NCBI RefSeq assembly: GCF_051020975.1
Contig: NW_027478160.1
Location: 19,614,001-19,678,000 of the forward strand
DNA: 64,000 bases
Direction of reading: 5' to 3'
Source: Osmia lignaria lignaria
Taxonomy: Eukaryota > Arthropoda > Insecta > Hymenoptera > Megachilidae
Below the pieces are notes generated by a model, which saw nothing but the letters and a program-made list of their open reading frames with translations, was not told where the DNA came from and ran no database searches. Numbering within the stretch: position 1 is the stretch's first letter; each line of letters opens with the position of its first letter. This document shows, one piece after another, positions 23,901-37,862 of this stretch. A program made the position numbers and the translations under genes.

Positions 23901-26726
23901 CGTCCGTCAGGCCCCTTCCCTTGAGATAAATCTGCAAATATCTCGGAAACGAAGCGAGCTATGGCAAAATGTTAAGAGACCTTTTTTGTAGAGAATTAAG
24001 TTTCCTACTTTTTATGTTCTATGACATTTTTTGATCAGAAGCGTAGTTTTCGAGATATATCGAGATATTTAAAAGTTCCGAAGCCGCACCAACATAATAG
24101 AGATGCAGAAACACCGTGGCCCCTTTCTTTGAGATAACTCTGCACTAGTGCGAGCCGCAAATGCCACTTCCAGCTTAGCTGTGCAGAAGAAGAACAACAA
24201 GAAGAAGAAATATCTCGAAATATGTCCGTCAGGCCCCTTCCCTTGAGATAAATATGCAAATATCTCGGAAACGAAGCGAGCTATAGCAAAATGTTAAGAG
24301 ACCTTTTTTGTAGAGAATTAAGTTTCCTACTTTTTATGTTCTATGATATTTTTTGATCAGATGCGTAGTTTTCGAGATATATCGAGATATTTAAAAGTTC
24401 CGAAGCCGCACCAACATAATAGAGATACAGAAACACCGTGGCCCCTTTCTTTGAGATAACTCTGCACTAGTGCGAGCTGCAAATGCCACTTCCAGCTTAG
24501 CTGTGCAGAAGAAGAACAACAAGAAGAAGAAATATCTCGAAATATGTCCGTCAGGCCCCTTCCCTTGAGATAAATCTGCAAATATCTCGGAAACGAAGCG
24601 AGCTATGGCAAAATGTTAAGAGACCTTTTTTGTAGAGAATTAAGTTTCCTACTTTTTATGTTCTATGATATTTTTTGATCAGATGCGTAGTTCTCGAGAT
24701 ATATCAAGATATTTAAAAGTTCCGAAGCCGCACCAACATAATAGAGATACAGAAACACCGTGGCCCCTTTCTTTGAGATAACTCTGCACTATTGCGAGCT
24801 GTAAATGCCACTTCCAGCTTAGCTGTGCAGAAGAAGAACAACAAGAAGAAGAAATATCTCGAAATATGTCCGTCAGGCCCCTTCCCTTGAGATATATCTG
24901 CAAATATCTCGGAAACGAAGCGAGCTATGGCAAAATGTTAAGAGACCTTTTTTGTAGAGAATTATGTTTCCTACAATTTATGTTCAATGATATTTTTTGA
25001 TCAGAAGCGTAGTTTTCGAGATATATCGAGATATTTAAAAGTTCCGAAGCCGCACCAACATAATAGAGATACAGAAACACCGTGGCCCCTTTCTTTGAGA
25101 TAACTCTGCACTAGTGAGAGCCGCAAATGCCACTTCCAGCTTAGCTGTGCAGAAGAAGAACAACAAGAAGAAGAAATATCTCGAAATATGTCCGTCAGGC
25201 CCCTTCCCTTGAGATAAATATGCAAATATCTCGGAAACGAAGCGAGCTATGGCAAAATGTTAAGAGACCTTTTTTGTAGAGAATTAAGTTTCCTACTTTT
25301 AATGTTCTATGATATTTTTTGATCAGAAGCGTAGTTTTCGAGATATATCGAGATATTTGAAAGTTCCGAAGCCGCACCAACATAATAGAGATACAGAAAC
25401 ACCGTGGCCCCTTTCTTTGAGATAACTCTGCACTATTGCGACCTGCAAATGCCACTTCCAGCTCAGCTGTGCAGAAGAAGAACAACAAGAAGAAGAAATA
25501 TCTCGAAATATGTCCGTCAGGCCCCTTCCCTTGAGATAAATCTGCAAATATCTCGGAAACGAAGCGAGCTATGGCAAAATGTTAAGATACCTTTTTTGTA
25601 GAGAATTAAGTTTCCTACTTTTTATGTTCTATGATATTTTTTGATCAGATGCGTAGTTCTCGAGATATATCAAGATATTTAAAAGTTCCGAAGCCGCACC
25701 AACATAATAGAGATACAGAAACACCGTGGCCCCTTTCTTTGAGATAACTCTGCACTATTGCGAGCTGCAAATGCCACTTCCAGCTCAGCTGTGCAGAAGA
25801 AGAACAACAAGAAGAAGAAATATCTCGAAATACGTCCGTCAGGCCCCTTCCCTTGAGATAAATCTGCAAATATCTCGGAAACGAAGCGAGCTATGGCAAA
25901 ATGTTAAGAGACCTTTTTTGTAGAGAATTAAGTTTCCTACTTTTTATGTTCTATGACATTTTTTGATCAGAAGCGTAGTTTTCGAGATATATCGAGGTAT
26001 TTAAAAGTTCCGAAGCCGCACCAACATAATAGAGATACAGAAACACCGTGGCCCCTTTCTTTGAGATAACTCTGCACTAGTGCGAGCCGCAAATGCCACT
26101 TCCAGCTTAGCTGTGCAGAAGAAGAACAACAAGAAGAAGAAATATCTCGAAATATGTCCGTCAGGCCCCTTCCCTTGAGATAAATATGCAAATATCTCGG
26201 AAACGAAGCGAGCTATGGCAAAATGTTAAGAGACCTTTTTTGTAGAGAATTAAGTTTCCTACTTTTTATGTTCTATGATATTTTTTGATCAGATGCGTAG
26301 TTCTCGAGATATATCAAGATATTTAAAAGTTCCGAAGCCGCACCAACATAATAGAGATACAGAAACACCGTGGCCCCTTTCTTTGAGATAACTCTGCACT
26401 ATTGCGAGCTGTAAATGCCACTTCCAGCTTAGCTGTGCAGAAGAAGAACAACAAGAAGAAGAAATATCTCGAAATATGTCCGTCAGGCCCCTTCCCTTGA
26501 GATATATCTGCAAATATCTCGGAAACGAAGCGAGCTATGGCAAAATGTTAAGAGACCTTTTTTGTAGAGAATTATGTTTCCTACAATTTATGTTCAATGA
26601 TATTTTTTGATCAGAAGCGTAGTTTTCGAGATATATCGAGATATTTAAAAGTTCCGAAGCCGCACCAACATAATAGAGATACAGAAACACCGTGGCCCCT
26701 TTCTTTGAGATAACTCTGCACTAGTG
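20913..26726 (+). repeat. Long-range duplicated block, left copy (about 5.8 kb)
   Basis: This segment recurs at 42487-48300, 21,574 bp away (67 x 322). It covers the end of A'', D-E-F-A-B-A''-D, two D-related monomers (23391 and 23713), and 24035 to the left part of 26611. I noticed five differences over 5814 bp: 23014, 23183, 23531, 24285 and 24919. Private markers are shared, such as CTTTTAATGTTC (25297 and 46871), AAATATCTTGAAATACG (about 23889 and 45463) and GATACCTTTTTTG (25586 and 47160). Confidence 0.92.
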
Positions 26727-29065
26727 CGAGCCGCAAATGCCACTCCCAGCTTAGCTGTGCAGAAGAAGAACAACAAGAAGAAGAAATATCTCGAAATATG
26801 TCCGTCAGGCCCCTTCCCTTGAGATAAATCTGCAAATATCTCGGAAACGAAGCGAGCTATGGCAAAATGTTAAGAGACCTTTTTTGTAGAGAATTAAGTT
26901 TCCTACTTTTTATGTTCTATGATATTTTTTGATCAGAAGCGTAGTTTTCGAGATATATCGAGATATTTAAAAGTTCCGAAGCCGCACCAACATAATAGAG
27001 ATACAGAAACACCGTGGCCCCTTTCTTTGAGATAACTCTGCACTAGTGCGAGCTGCAAATGCCACTTCCAGCTTAGCTGTGCAGAAGAAGAACAACAAGA
27101 AGAAGAAATATCTCGAAATATGTCCGTCAGGCCCCTTCCCTTGAGATAAATCTGCAAATATCTCGGAAACGAAGCGAGCTATGGCAAAATATTAAGAGAC
27201 CTTTTTTGTAGAGAATTAAGTTTCCTACTTTTTATGTTCTATGATATTTTTTGATCAGATGCGTAGTTCTCGAGATATATCAAGATATTTAAAAGTTCCG
27301 AAGCCGCACCAACATAATAGAGATACAGAAACACCGTGGCTCCTTTCTTTGAGATAACTCTGCACTATTGCGAGCTGCAAATGCCACTTCCAGCTTAGCT
27401 GTGCAGAGGAAGAACAACAAGAAGAAGAAGTATCTCGAAATATGTCCGTCAGGCCCGTTCCTTTGAGCTGAATCTGCAAATATCTCGGAAACGAAGCGAG
27501 CTATGGCAAAATGTTAAGATACGTTTTTTGTAGAGAATTATGTTTCCTACAATTTATGTTCTATGATATTTTTTGATCAGAAGCGTAGTTTTCGAGATAT
27601 ATCAAGATATTTAAAAGTTCCGAAGCCGCACCAACATAATAGAGATACAGAAACACCGTGGCCCCTTTCTTTGAGATAACTCTGCACTATTGCGCGCTGC
27701 AAATGCCACTTCCAGCTTAGCTGTGCAGAAGAAGACCAACAAGAAGAAGAAATATCTCGAAATATGTCCGTCAGGCCCCTTCCCTTGAGATAAATCTGCA
27801 AATATCTCGGAAACGAAGCGAGCTATGGCAAAATGTTAAGAGACCTTTTTTGTAGAGAATTCTGTTTCCTACAATTTATGTTCAATGATATTTTTTGATC
27901 AGAAGCGTAGTTTTCGAGATATATCGAGATATTTAAAAGTTCCGAAGCCGCACCAACATAATAGAGATACAGAAACACCGTGGCCCCTTTCTTTGAGATA
28001 ACTCTGCACTAGTGAGAGCCGCAAATGCCACTTCCAGCATAGCTGTGCAGAAGAAGAACAACAAGAAGAAGAAATATCTCGAAATATGTCCGTCAGGCCC
28101 CTTCCCTTGAGATAAATATGCAAATATCTCGGAAACGAAGCGAGCTATGGCAAAATGTGAAGAGACCTTTTTTGTAGAGAATTAAGTTTCCTACTTTTTA
28201 TGTTCTATGATATTTTTTGATCAGATGCGTAGTTCTCGAGATATATCAAGATATTTAAAAGTTCCGAAGCCGCACCAACATAATAGAGATACAGAAACAC
28301 CGTGGCCCCTTTCTTTGAGATAACTCTGCACTAGTGCGAGCCGCAAATGCCACTTCCAGCTTAGCTGTGCAGAAGAAGAACAACAAGAAGAAGAAATATC
28401 TCGAAATATGTCCGTCAGGCCCCTTCCCTTGAGATAAATGTGCAAATATCTCGGAAACGAAGCGAGCTATGGCAAAATGTTAAGAGACCTTTTTTGTAGA
28501 GAATTAAGTTTCCTACTTTTTATGCTCTATGATATTTTTTGATCAGATGCGTAGTTCTCGAGATATATCAAGATATTTAAAAGTTCCGAAGCCGCACCAA
28601 CATAATAGAGATACAGAAACACCGTGGCCCCTTTCTTTGAGATAACTCTGCACTATTGCGAGCTGCAAATGCCACTTCCAGCTTAGCTGTGCAGAAGAAG
28701 AACAACAAGAAGAAGAAATATCTCGAAATATGTCCGTCAGGCCCCTTCCCTTGAGATAAATCTGCAAATATCTCGGAAACGAAGAGAGCTATGGCAAAAT
28801 GTTAAGAGACCTTTTTTGTAGAGAATTATGTTTCCTACAATTTATGTTCTATGATATTTTTTGATCAGAAGCGTAGTTTTCGAGATATATCGAGATATTT
28901 GAAAGTTCCGAAGCCGCACCAACATAATAGAGATACAGAAACACCGTGGCCCCTTTCTTTGAGATAACTCTGCACTAGTGCGAGCCGCAAATGCCACCTC
29001 CAGCTTAGCTGTGCAGAAGAAGAACAACAAGAAGAAGAAATATCTCGAAATATGTCCGTCAGGCC
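25799..29065 (+). repeat. 20-monomer-offset duplicated block, left copy (pairs with 32239-35505)
   Basis: At an offset of 6440 bp this segment matches 32239-35505. Monomer types run in the order 25967, 26289, 26611, 26933, 27255, 27577, 27899, 28221, 28543 and the left part of 28865. Differences noticed: 26254/32694 (AAG versus AAA), 27558/33998 (TATG versus TACG) and 28804/35244 (TTAAG versus TTGAG). A marker pair AAATGTGCAAAT plus TATGCTCTATG (28438-28530) recurs at 34878-34970 and 41318-41410, and again near 50655-50750. Confidence 0.85.
26597..28038 (+). repeat. Continuation of the long-range duplication, left copy
   Basis: This 1442-bp stretch matches 48493-49934 at an offset of 21,896 bp (68 x 322), one monomer more than the preceding block. 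It includes the GGCTCCTTTC monomer (27255) and the GAAGACCAAC monomer (27577). I noticed one mismatch, at 28008/49904 (GCACT versus GCCCT). Confidence 0.88.
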
Positions 29066-30609
29066 AGTTCCTTTGAGCTGAATCTGCAAATATCTCGGAA
29101 ACGAAGCGAGCTATGGCAAAATGTTAAGAGACGTTTTTTGTAGAGAATTATGTTTCCTACAATTTATGTTCTATGATATTTTTTGATCAGAAGCGTAGTT
29201 TTCGAGATATATCGAGATATTTGAAAGTTCCGAAGCCGCACCAACATAATAGAGATACAGAAACACCGTGGCCCCTTTCTTTGAGATAACTCTGCACTAG
29301 TGCGAGCCGCAAATGCCACCTCCAGCTTAGCTGTGCAGAAGAAGAACAACAAGAAGAAGAAATATCTCGAAATATGTCCGTCAGGCCCCGTCCCTTGAGA
29401 TATATCTGCAAATATCTCGGAAACGAAGCGAGCTATGGCAAAATGTTAAGAGACCTTTTTTGTAGAGAATTAAGTTTCCTACTTTTTATGTTCTATGATA
29501 TTTTTTGATCAGATGCGTAGTTCTCGAGATATATCAAGATATTTAAAAGTTCCGAAGCCGCACCAACATAATAGAGATACAGAAACACCGTGGCCCCTTT
29601 CTTTGAGATAACTCTGCACTATTGCGAGCTGGAAATGCCACTTCCAGTTTAGCTGTGCAGAAGAAGAACAACAAGAAGAAGAAATATCTCGAAATATGTC
29701 CGTCAGGACCCTTCCCTTGAGATAAATCTGCAAATATCTCGGAAACGAAGCGAGCTATTGCAAAACGTTAAGAGACCTTTTTTGTAGAGAATTAAGTTTC
29801 CTACTTTTTATGTTCGATGATATTTTTTGATCAGATGCGTAGTTCTCGAGATATATCAAGATATTTAAAAGTTCCGAAGCTGCACCAACATAATAGAGGT
29901 ACAGAAACACCGTGGCCTCTTTCTTTGAGATAACTCTGCACTATTGCGAGCTGCAAATGCCACTTCGAGCTTAGCTGTGCAGAAGAAGAACAACAAGAAG
30001 AAGAAATATCTCGAAATATGTCCGTCAGACCCCTTCCCTTGAGATGAATCTGCAAATATCTCGGAAACGAAGCGAGCTATGGCAAAATGTTAAGAGACCT
30101 TTTTTGTAGAGAATTAAGTTTCCTACTTTTTATGTTCTATGATATTTTTTGATCAGACGCGTAGTTTTCGAGATATATCGAGATATTTAAAAGTTCCGAA
30201 GCCGCACCAACATAATAGAGATACAGAAACACCGTGGCCCCTTTCTTTGAGATAACTCTGCACTAGTGCGAGCCGCAAATGCCACTCCCAGCTTAGCTGT
30301 GCAGAAGAAGAACAACAAGAAGAAGAAATATCTCGAAATATGTCCGTCAGGCCCCTTCCCTTGAGATAAATCTGCAAATATCTCGGAAACGAAGCGAGCT
30401 ATGGCAAAATGTTAAGAGACCTTTTTTGTAGAGAATTAAGTTTCCTACTTTTTATGTTCTATGATATTTTTTGATCAGAAGCGTAGTTTTCGAGATATAT
30501 CGAGATATTTAAAAGTTCCGAAGCCGCACCAACATAATAGAGATACAGAAACACCGTGGCCCCTTTCTTTGAGATAACTCTGCACTAGTGCGAGCTGCAA
30601 ATGCCACTT
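29066..30609 (+). repeat. Block of RWHL-type, A-like and D-type monomers
   Basis: Monomers 29187, 29509, 29831, 30153 and 30475 continue the preceding block. They pair with 35305-36914 at an offset of 6118 bp (19 x 322). The right copy therefore has one CCACCTCCAGC monomer where the left has two (28865 and 29187). 29831 is a D-type monomer transplanted outside the 11-23 kb HOR region. A private change GCCCCGTCCC is at about 29390. Confidence 0.8.
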
Positions 30610-33308
30610 CCAGCTTAGCTGTGCAGAAGAAGAACAACAAGAAGAAGAAATATCTCGAAATATGTCCGTCAGGCCCCTTCCCTTGAGATAAATCTGCAAA
30701 TATCTCGGAAACGAAGCGAGCTATGGCAAAATATTAAGAGACCTTTTTTGTAGAGAATTAAGTTTCCTACTTTTTATGTTCTATGATATTTTTTGATCAG
30801 ATGCGTAGTTCTCGAGATATATCAAGATATTTAAAAGTTCCGAAGCCGCACCAACATAATAGAGATACAGAAACACCGTGGCTCCTTTCTTTGAGATAAC
30901 TCTGCACTATTGCGAGCTGCAAATGCCACTTCCAGCTTAGCTGTGCAGAGGAAGAACAACAAGAAGAAGAAATATCTCGAAATACGTCCGTCAGGCCCCT
31001 TCCCTTGAGATAAATCTGCAAATATCTCGGAAACGAAGCGAGCTATGGCAAAATGTTAAGAGACCTTTTTTGTAGAGAATTAAGTTTCCTACTTTTTATG
31101 TTCTATGACATTTTTTGATCAGAAGCGTAGTTTTCGAGATATATCGAGGTATTTAAAAGTTCCGAAGCCGCACCAACATAATAGAGATACAGAAACACCG
31201 TGGCCCCTTTCTTTGAGATAACTCTGCACTAGTGCGAGCCGCAAATGCCACTTCCAGCTTAGCTGTGCAGAAGAAGAACAACAAGAAGAAGAAATATCTC
31301 GAAATATGTCCGTCAGGCCCCTTCCCTTGAGATAAATATGCAAATATCTCGGAAACGAAGCGAGCTATGGCAAAATGTTAAGAGACCTTTTTTGTAGAGA
31401 ATTAAATTTCCTACTTTTTATGTTCTATGATATTTTTTGATCAGATGCGTAGTTCTCGAGATATATCAAGATATTTAAAAGTTCCGAAGCCGCACCAACA
31501 TAATAGAGATACAGAAACACCGTGGCCCCTTTCTTTGAGATAACTCTGCACTATTGCGAGCTGTAAATGCCACTTCCAGCTTAGCTGTGCAGAAGAAGAA
31601 CAACAAGAAGAAGAAATATCTCGAAATATGTCCGTCAGGCCCCTTCCCTTGAGATATATCTGCAAATATCTCGGAAACGAAGCGAGCTATGGCAAAATGT
31701 TAAGAGACCTTTTTTGTAGAGAATTATGTTTCCTACAATTTATGTTCAATGATATTTTTTGATCAGAAGCGTAGTTTTCGAGATATATCGAGATATTTAA
31801 AAGTTCCGAAGCCGCACCAACATAATAGAGATACAGAAACACCGTGGCCCCTTTCTTTGAGATAACTCTGCACTAGTGCGAGCCGCAAATGCCACTCCCA
31901 GCTTAGCTGTGCAGAAGAAGAACAACAAGAAGAAGAAATATCTCGAAATATGTCCGTCAGGCCCCTTCCCTTGAGATAAATCTGCAAATATCTCGGAAAC
32001 GAAGCGAGCTATGGCAAAATATTAAGAGACCTTTTTTGTAGAGAATTAAGTTTCCTACTTTTTATGTTCTATGATATTTTTTGATCAGATGCGTAGTTCT
32101 CGAGATATATCAAGATATTTAAAAGTTCCGAAGCCGCACCAACATAATAGAGATACAGAAACACCGTGGCTCCTTTCTTTGAGATAACTCTGCACTATTG
32201 CGAGCTGCAAATGCCACTTCCAGCTTAGCTGTGCAGAGGAAGAACAACAAGAAGAAGAAATATCTCGAAATACGTCCGTCAGGCCCCTTCCCTTGAGATA
32301 AATCTGCAAATATCTCGGAAACGAAGCGAGCTATGGCAAAATGTTAAGAGACCTTTTTTGTAGAGAATTAAGTTTCCTACTTTTTATGTTCTATGACATT
32401 TTTTGATCAGAAGCGTAGTTTTCGAGATATATCGAGGTATTTAAAAGTTCCGAAGCCGCACCAACATAATAGAGATACAGAAACACCGTGGCCCCTTTCT
32501 TTGAGATAACTCTGCACTAGTGCGAGCCGCAAATGCCACTTCCAGCTTAGCTGTGCAGAAGAAGAACAACAAGAAGAAGAAATATCTCGAAATATGTCCG
32601 TCAGGCCCCTTCCCTTGAGATAAATATGCAAATATCTCGGAAACGAAGCGAGCTATGGCAAAATGTTAAGAGACCTTTTTTGTAGAGAATTAAATTTCCT
32701 ACTTTTTATGTTCTATGATATTTTTTGATCAGATGCGTAGTTCTCGAGATATATCAAGATATTTAAAAGTTCCGAAGCCGCACCAACATAATAGAGATAC
32801 AGAAACACCGTGGCCCCTTTCTTTGAGATAACTCTGCACTATTGCGAGCTGTAAATGCCACTTCCAGCTTAGCTGTGCAGAAGAAGAACAACAAGAAGAA
32901 GAAATATCTCGAAATATGTCCGTCAGGCCCCTTCCCTTGAGATATATCTGCAAATATCTCGGAAACGAAGCGAGCTATGGCAAAATGTTAAGAGACCTTT
33001 TTTGTAGAGAATTATGTTTCCTACAATTTATGTTCAATGATATTTTTTGATCAGAAGCGTAGTTTTCGAGATATATCGAGATATTTAAAAGTTCCGAAGC
33101 CGCACCAACATAATAGAGATACAGAAACACCGTGGCCCCTTTCTTTGAGATAACTCTGCACTAGTGCGAGCCGCAAATGCCACTCCCAGCTTAGCTGTGC
33201 AGAAGAAGAACAACAAGAAGAAGAAATATCTCGAAATATGTCCGTCAGGCCCCTTCCCTTGAGATAAATCTGCAAATATCTCGGAAACGAAGCGAGCTAT
33301 GGCAAAAT
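30610..33308 (+). repeat. Four-monomer tandem duplication (1288-bp offset) with hybrid monomers
   Basis: 30610-32020 matches 31898-33308, and I noticed no difference. Both copies share the otherwise rare TTAAATTTCC (31406 and 32694). Monomers 30797 and 32085 are hybrids. Their left half is like 27255 (GGCTCCTTTC, GCAGAGGAAG) and their right half like 25645 (AATACGTCCG, TATGACATTTT). The tandem junction lies between 31898 and 32020. Confidence 0.88.
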
Positions 33309-35505
33309 GTTAAGAGACCTTTTTTGTAGAGAATTAAGTTTCCTACTTTTTATGTTCTATGATATTTTTTGATCAGAAGCGTAGTTTTCGAGATATATCG
33401 AGATATTTAAAAGTTCCGAAGCCGCACCAACATAATAGAGATACAGAAACACCGTGGCCCCTTTCTTTGAGATAACTCTGCACTAGTGCGAGCTGCAAAT
33501 GCCACTTCCAGCTTAGCTGTGCAGAAGAAGAACAACAAGAAGAAGAAATATCTCGAAATATGTCCGTCAGGCCCCTTCCCTTGAGATAAATCTGCAAATA
33601 TCTCGGAAACGAAGCGAGCTATGGCAAAATATTAAGAGACCTTTTTTGTAGAGAATTAAGTTTCCTACTTTTTATGTTCTATGATATTTTTTGATCAGAT
33701 GCGTAGTTCTCGAGATATATCAAGATATTTAAAAGTTCCGAAGCCGCACCAACATAATAGAGATACAGAAACACCGTGGCTCCTTTCTTTGAGATAACTC
33801 TGCACTATTGCGAGCTGCAAATGCCACTTCCAGCTTAGCTGTGCAGAGGAAGAACAACAAGAAGAAGAAGTATCTCGAAATATGTCCGTCAGGCCCGTTC
33901 CTTTGAGCTGAATCTGCAAATATCTCGGAAACGAAGCGAGCTATGGCAAAATGTTAAGATACGTTTTTTGTAGAGAATTATGTTTCCTACAATTTACGTT
34001 CTATGATATTTTTTGATCAGAAGCGTAGTTTTCGAGATATATCAAGATATTTAAAAGTTCCGAAGCCGCACCAACATAATAGAGATACAGAAACACCGTG
34101 GCCCCTTTCTTTGAGATAACTCTGCACTATTGCGCGCTGCAAATGCCACTTCCAGCTTAGCTGTGCAGAAGAAGACCAACAAGAAGAAGAAATATCTCGA
34201 AATATGTCCGTCAGGCCCCTTCCCTTGAGATAAATCTGCAAATATCTCGGAAACGAAGCGAGCTATGGCAAAATGTTAAGAGACCTTTTTTGTAGAGAAT
34301 TCTGTTTCCTACAATTTATGTTCAATGATATTTTTTGATCAGAAGCGTAGTTTTCGAGATATATCGAGATATTTAAAAGTTCCGAAGCCGCACCAACATA
34401 ATAGAGATACAGAAACACCGTGGCCCCTTTCTTTGAGATAACTCTGCACTAGTGAGAGCCGCAAATGCCACTTCCAGCATAGCTGTGCAGAAGAAGAACA
34501 ACAAGAAGAAGAAATATCTCGAAATATGTCCGTCAGGCCCCTTCCCTTGAGATAAATATGCAAATATCTCGGAAACGAAGCGAGCTATGGCAAAATGTGA
34601 AGAGACCTTTTTTGTAGAGAATTAAGTTTCCTACTTTTTATGTTCTATGATATTTTTTGATCAGATGCGTAGTTCTCGAGATATATCAAGATATTTAAAA
34701 GTTCCGAAGCCGCACCAACATAATAGAGATACAGAAACACCGTGGCCCCTTTCTTTGAGATAACTCTGCACTAGTGCGAGCCGCAAATGCCACTTCCAGC
34801 TTAGCTGTGCAGAAGAAGAACAACAAGAAGAAGAAATATCTCGAAATATGTCCGTCAGGCCCCTTCCCTTGAGATAAATGTGCAAATATCTCGGAAACGA
34901 AGCGAGCTATGGCAAAATGTTAAGAGACCTTTTTTGTAGAGAATTAAGTTTCCTACTTTTTATGCTCTATGATATTTTTTGATCAGATGCGTAGTTCTCG
35001 AGATATATCAAGATATTTAAAAGTTCCGAAGCCGCACCAACATAATAGAGATACAGAAACACCGTGGCCCCTTTCTTTGAGATAACTCTGCACTATTGCG
35101 AGCTGCAAATGCCACTTCCAGCTTAGCTGTGCAGAAGAAGAACAACAAGAAGAAGAAATATCTCGAAATATGTCCGTCAGGCCCCTTCCCTTGAGATAAA
35201 TCTGCAAATATCTCGGAAACGAAGAGAGCTATGGCAAAATGTTGAGAGACCTTTTTTGTAGAGAATTATGTTTCCTACAATTTATGTTCTATGATATTTT
35301 TTGATCAGAAGCGTAGTTTTCGAGATATATCGAGATATTTGAAAGTTCCGAAGCCGCACCAACATAATAGAGATACAGAAACACCGTGGCCCCTTTCTTT
35401 GAGATAACTCTGCACTAGTGCGAGCCGCAAATGCCACCTCCAGCTTAGCTGTGCAGAAGAAGAACAACAAGAAGAAGAAATATCTCGAAATATGTCCGTC
35501 AGGCC
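32239..35505 (+). repeat. 20-monomer-offset duplicated block, right copy
   Basis: Right partner of 25799-29065 (offset 6440 bp). Its start lies within the second four-monomer duplicate. It ends in monomer 35305, where GCCCCTTCCC replaces the GCCAGTTCC of 28865. Confidence 0.85.
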
Positions 35506-36276
35506 CCTTCCCTTGAGATATATCTGCAAATATCTCGGAAACGAAGCGAGCTATGGCAAAATGTTAAGAGACCTTTTTTGTAGAGAATTAAGTTTCCTAC
35601 TTTTTATGTTCTATGATATTTTTTGATCAGATGCGTAGTTCTCGAGATATATCAAGATATTTAAAAGTTCCGAAGCCGCACCAACATAATAGAGATACAG
35701 AAACACCGTGGCCCCTTTCTTTGAGATAACTCTGCACTATTGCGAGCTGGAAATGCCACTTCCAGTTTAGCTGTGCAGAAGAAGAACAACAAGAAGAAGA
35801 AATATCTCGAAATATGTCCGTCAGGACCCTTCCCTTGAGATAAATCTGCAAATATCTCGGAAACGAAGCGAGCTATTGCAAAACGTTAAGAGACCTTTTT
35901 TGTAGAGAATTAAGTTTCCTACTTTTTATGTTCGATGATATTTTTTGATCAGATGCGTAGTTCTCGAGATATATCAAGATATTTAAAAGTTCCGAAGCTG
36001 CACCAACATAATAGAGGTACAGAAACACCGTGGCCTCTTTCTTTGAGATAACTCTGCACTATTGCGAGCTGCAAATGCCACTTCGAGCTTAGCTGTGCAG
36101 AAGAAGAACAACAAGAAGAAGAAATATCTCGAAATATGTCCGTCAGACCCCTTCCCTTGAGATGAATCTGCAAATATCTCGGAAACGAAGCGAGCTATGG
36201 CAAAATGTTAAGAGACCTTTTTTGTAGAGAATTAAGTTTCCTACTTTTTATGTTCTATGATATTTTTTGATCAGAC

Positions 36277-37777
36277 GCGTAGTTTTCGAGATATATCGAG
36301 ATATTTAAAAGTTCCGAAGCCGCACCAACATAATAGAGATACAGAAACACCGTGGCCCCTTTCTTTGAGATAACTCTGCACTAGTGCGAGCCGCAAATGC
36401 CACTCCCAGCTTAGCTGTGCAGAAGAAGAACAACAAGAAGAAGAAATATCTCGAAATATGTCCGTCAGGCCCCTTCCCTTGAGATAAATCTGCAAATATC
36501 TCGGAAACGAAGCGAGCTATGGCAAAATGTTAAGAGACCTTTTTTGTAGAGAATTAAGTTTCCTACTTTTTATGTTCTATGATATTTTTTGATCAGAAGC
36601 GTAGTTTTCGAGATATATCGAGATATTTAAAAGTTCCGAAGCCGCACCAACATAATAGAGATACAGAAACACCGTGGCCCCTTTCTTTGAGATAACTCTG
36701 CACTAGTGCGAGCTGCAAATGCCACTTCCAGCTTAGCTGTGCAGAAGAAGAACAACAAGAAGAAGAAATATCTCGAAATATGTCCGTCAGGCCCCTTCCC
36801 TTGAGATAAATCTGCAAATATCTCGGAAACGAAGCGAGCTATGGCAAAATATTAAGAGACCTTTTTTGTAGAGAATTAAGTTTCCTACTTTTTATGTTCT
36901 ATGATATTTTTTGATCAGATGCGTAGTTCTCGAGATATATCAAGATATTTAAAAGTTCCGAAGCCGCACCAACATAATAGAGATACAGAAACACCGTGGC
37001 TCCTTTCTTTGAGATAACTCTGCACTATTGCGAGCTGCAAATGCCACTTCCAGCTTAGCTGTGCAGAGGAAGAACAACAAGAAGAAGAAGTATCTCGAAA
37101 TATGTCCGTCAGGCCCGTTCCTTTGAGCTGAATCTGCAAATATCTCGGAAACGAAGCGAGCTATGGCAAAATGTTAAGATACGTTTTTTGTAGAGAATTA
37201 TGTTTCCTACAATTTATGTTCTATGATATTTTTTGATCAGAAGCGTAGTTTTCGAGATATATCAAGATATTTAAAAGTTCCGAAGCCGCACCAACATAAT
37301 AGAGATACAGAAACACCGTGGCCCCTTTCTTTGAGATAACTCTGCACTATTGCGCGCTGCAAATGCCACTTCCAGCTTAGCTGTGCAGAAGAAGACCAAC
37401 AAGAAGAAGAAATATCTCGAAATATGTCCGTCAGGCCCCTTCCCTTGAGATAAATCTGCAAATATCTCGGAAACGAAGCGAGCTATGGCAAAATGTTAAG
37501 AGACCTTTTTTGTAGAGAATTCTGTTTCCTACAATTTATGTTCAATGATATTTTTTGATCAGAAGCGTAGTTTTCGAGATATATCGAGATATTTAAAAGT
37601 TCCGAAGCCGCACCAACATAATAGAGATACAGAAACACCGTGGCCCCTTTCTTTGAGATAACTCTGCACTAGTGAGAGCCGCAAATGCCACTTCCAGCAT
37701 AGCTGTGCAGAAGAAGAACAACAAGAAGAAGAAATATCTCGAAATATGTCCGTCAGGCCCCTTCCCTTGAGATAAAT
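36277..37777 (+). repeat. 10-monomer-offset repeat of 33057-34557
   Basis: At an offset of 3220 bp this stretch repeats the right part of 33051 together with 33373, 33695, 34017 and most of 34339. The breaks are at 33056/36276 (A versus C) and 34558/37778 (A versus C). 33998 (TACG) versus 37218 (TATG) is a noticed difference. It overlaps the previous duplications, so the 33-38 kb region is nested rather than simple. Confidence 0.82.
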
Positions 37778-37862
37778 CTGCAAATATCTCGGAAACGAAG
37801 CGAGCTATGGCAAAATGTTAAGAGACCTTTTTTGTAGAGAATTAAGTTTCCTACTTTTTATG

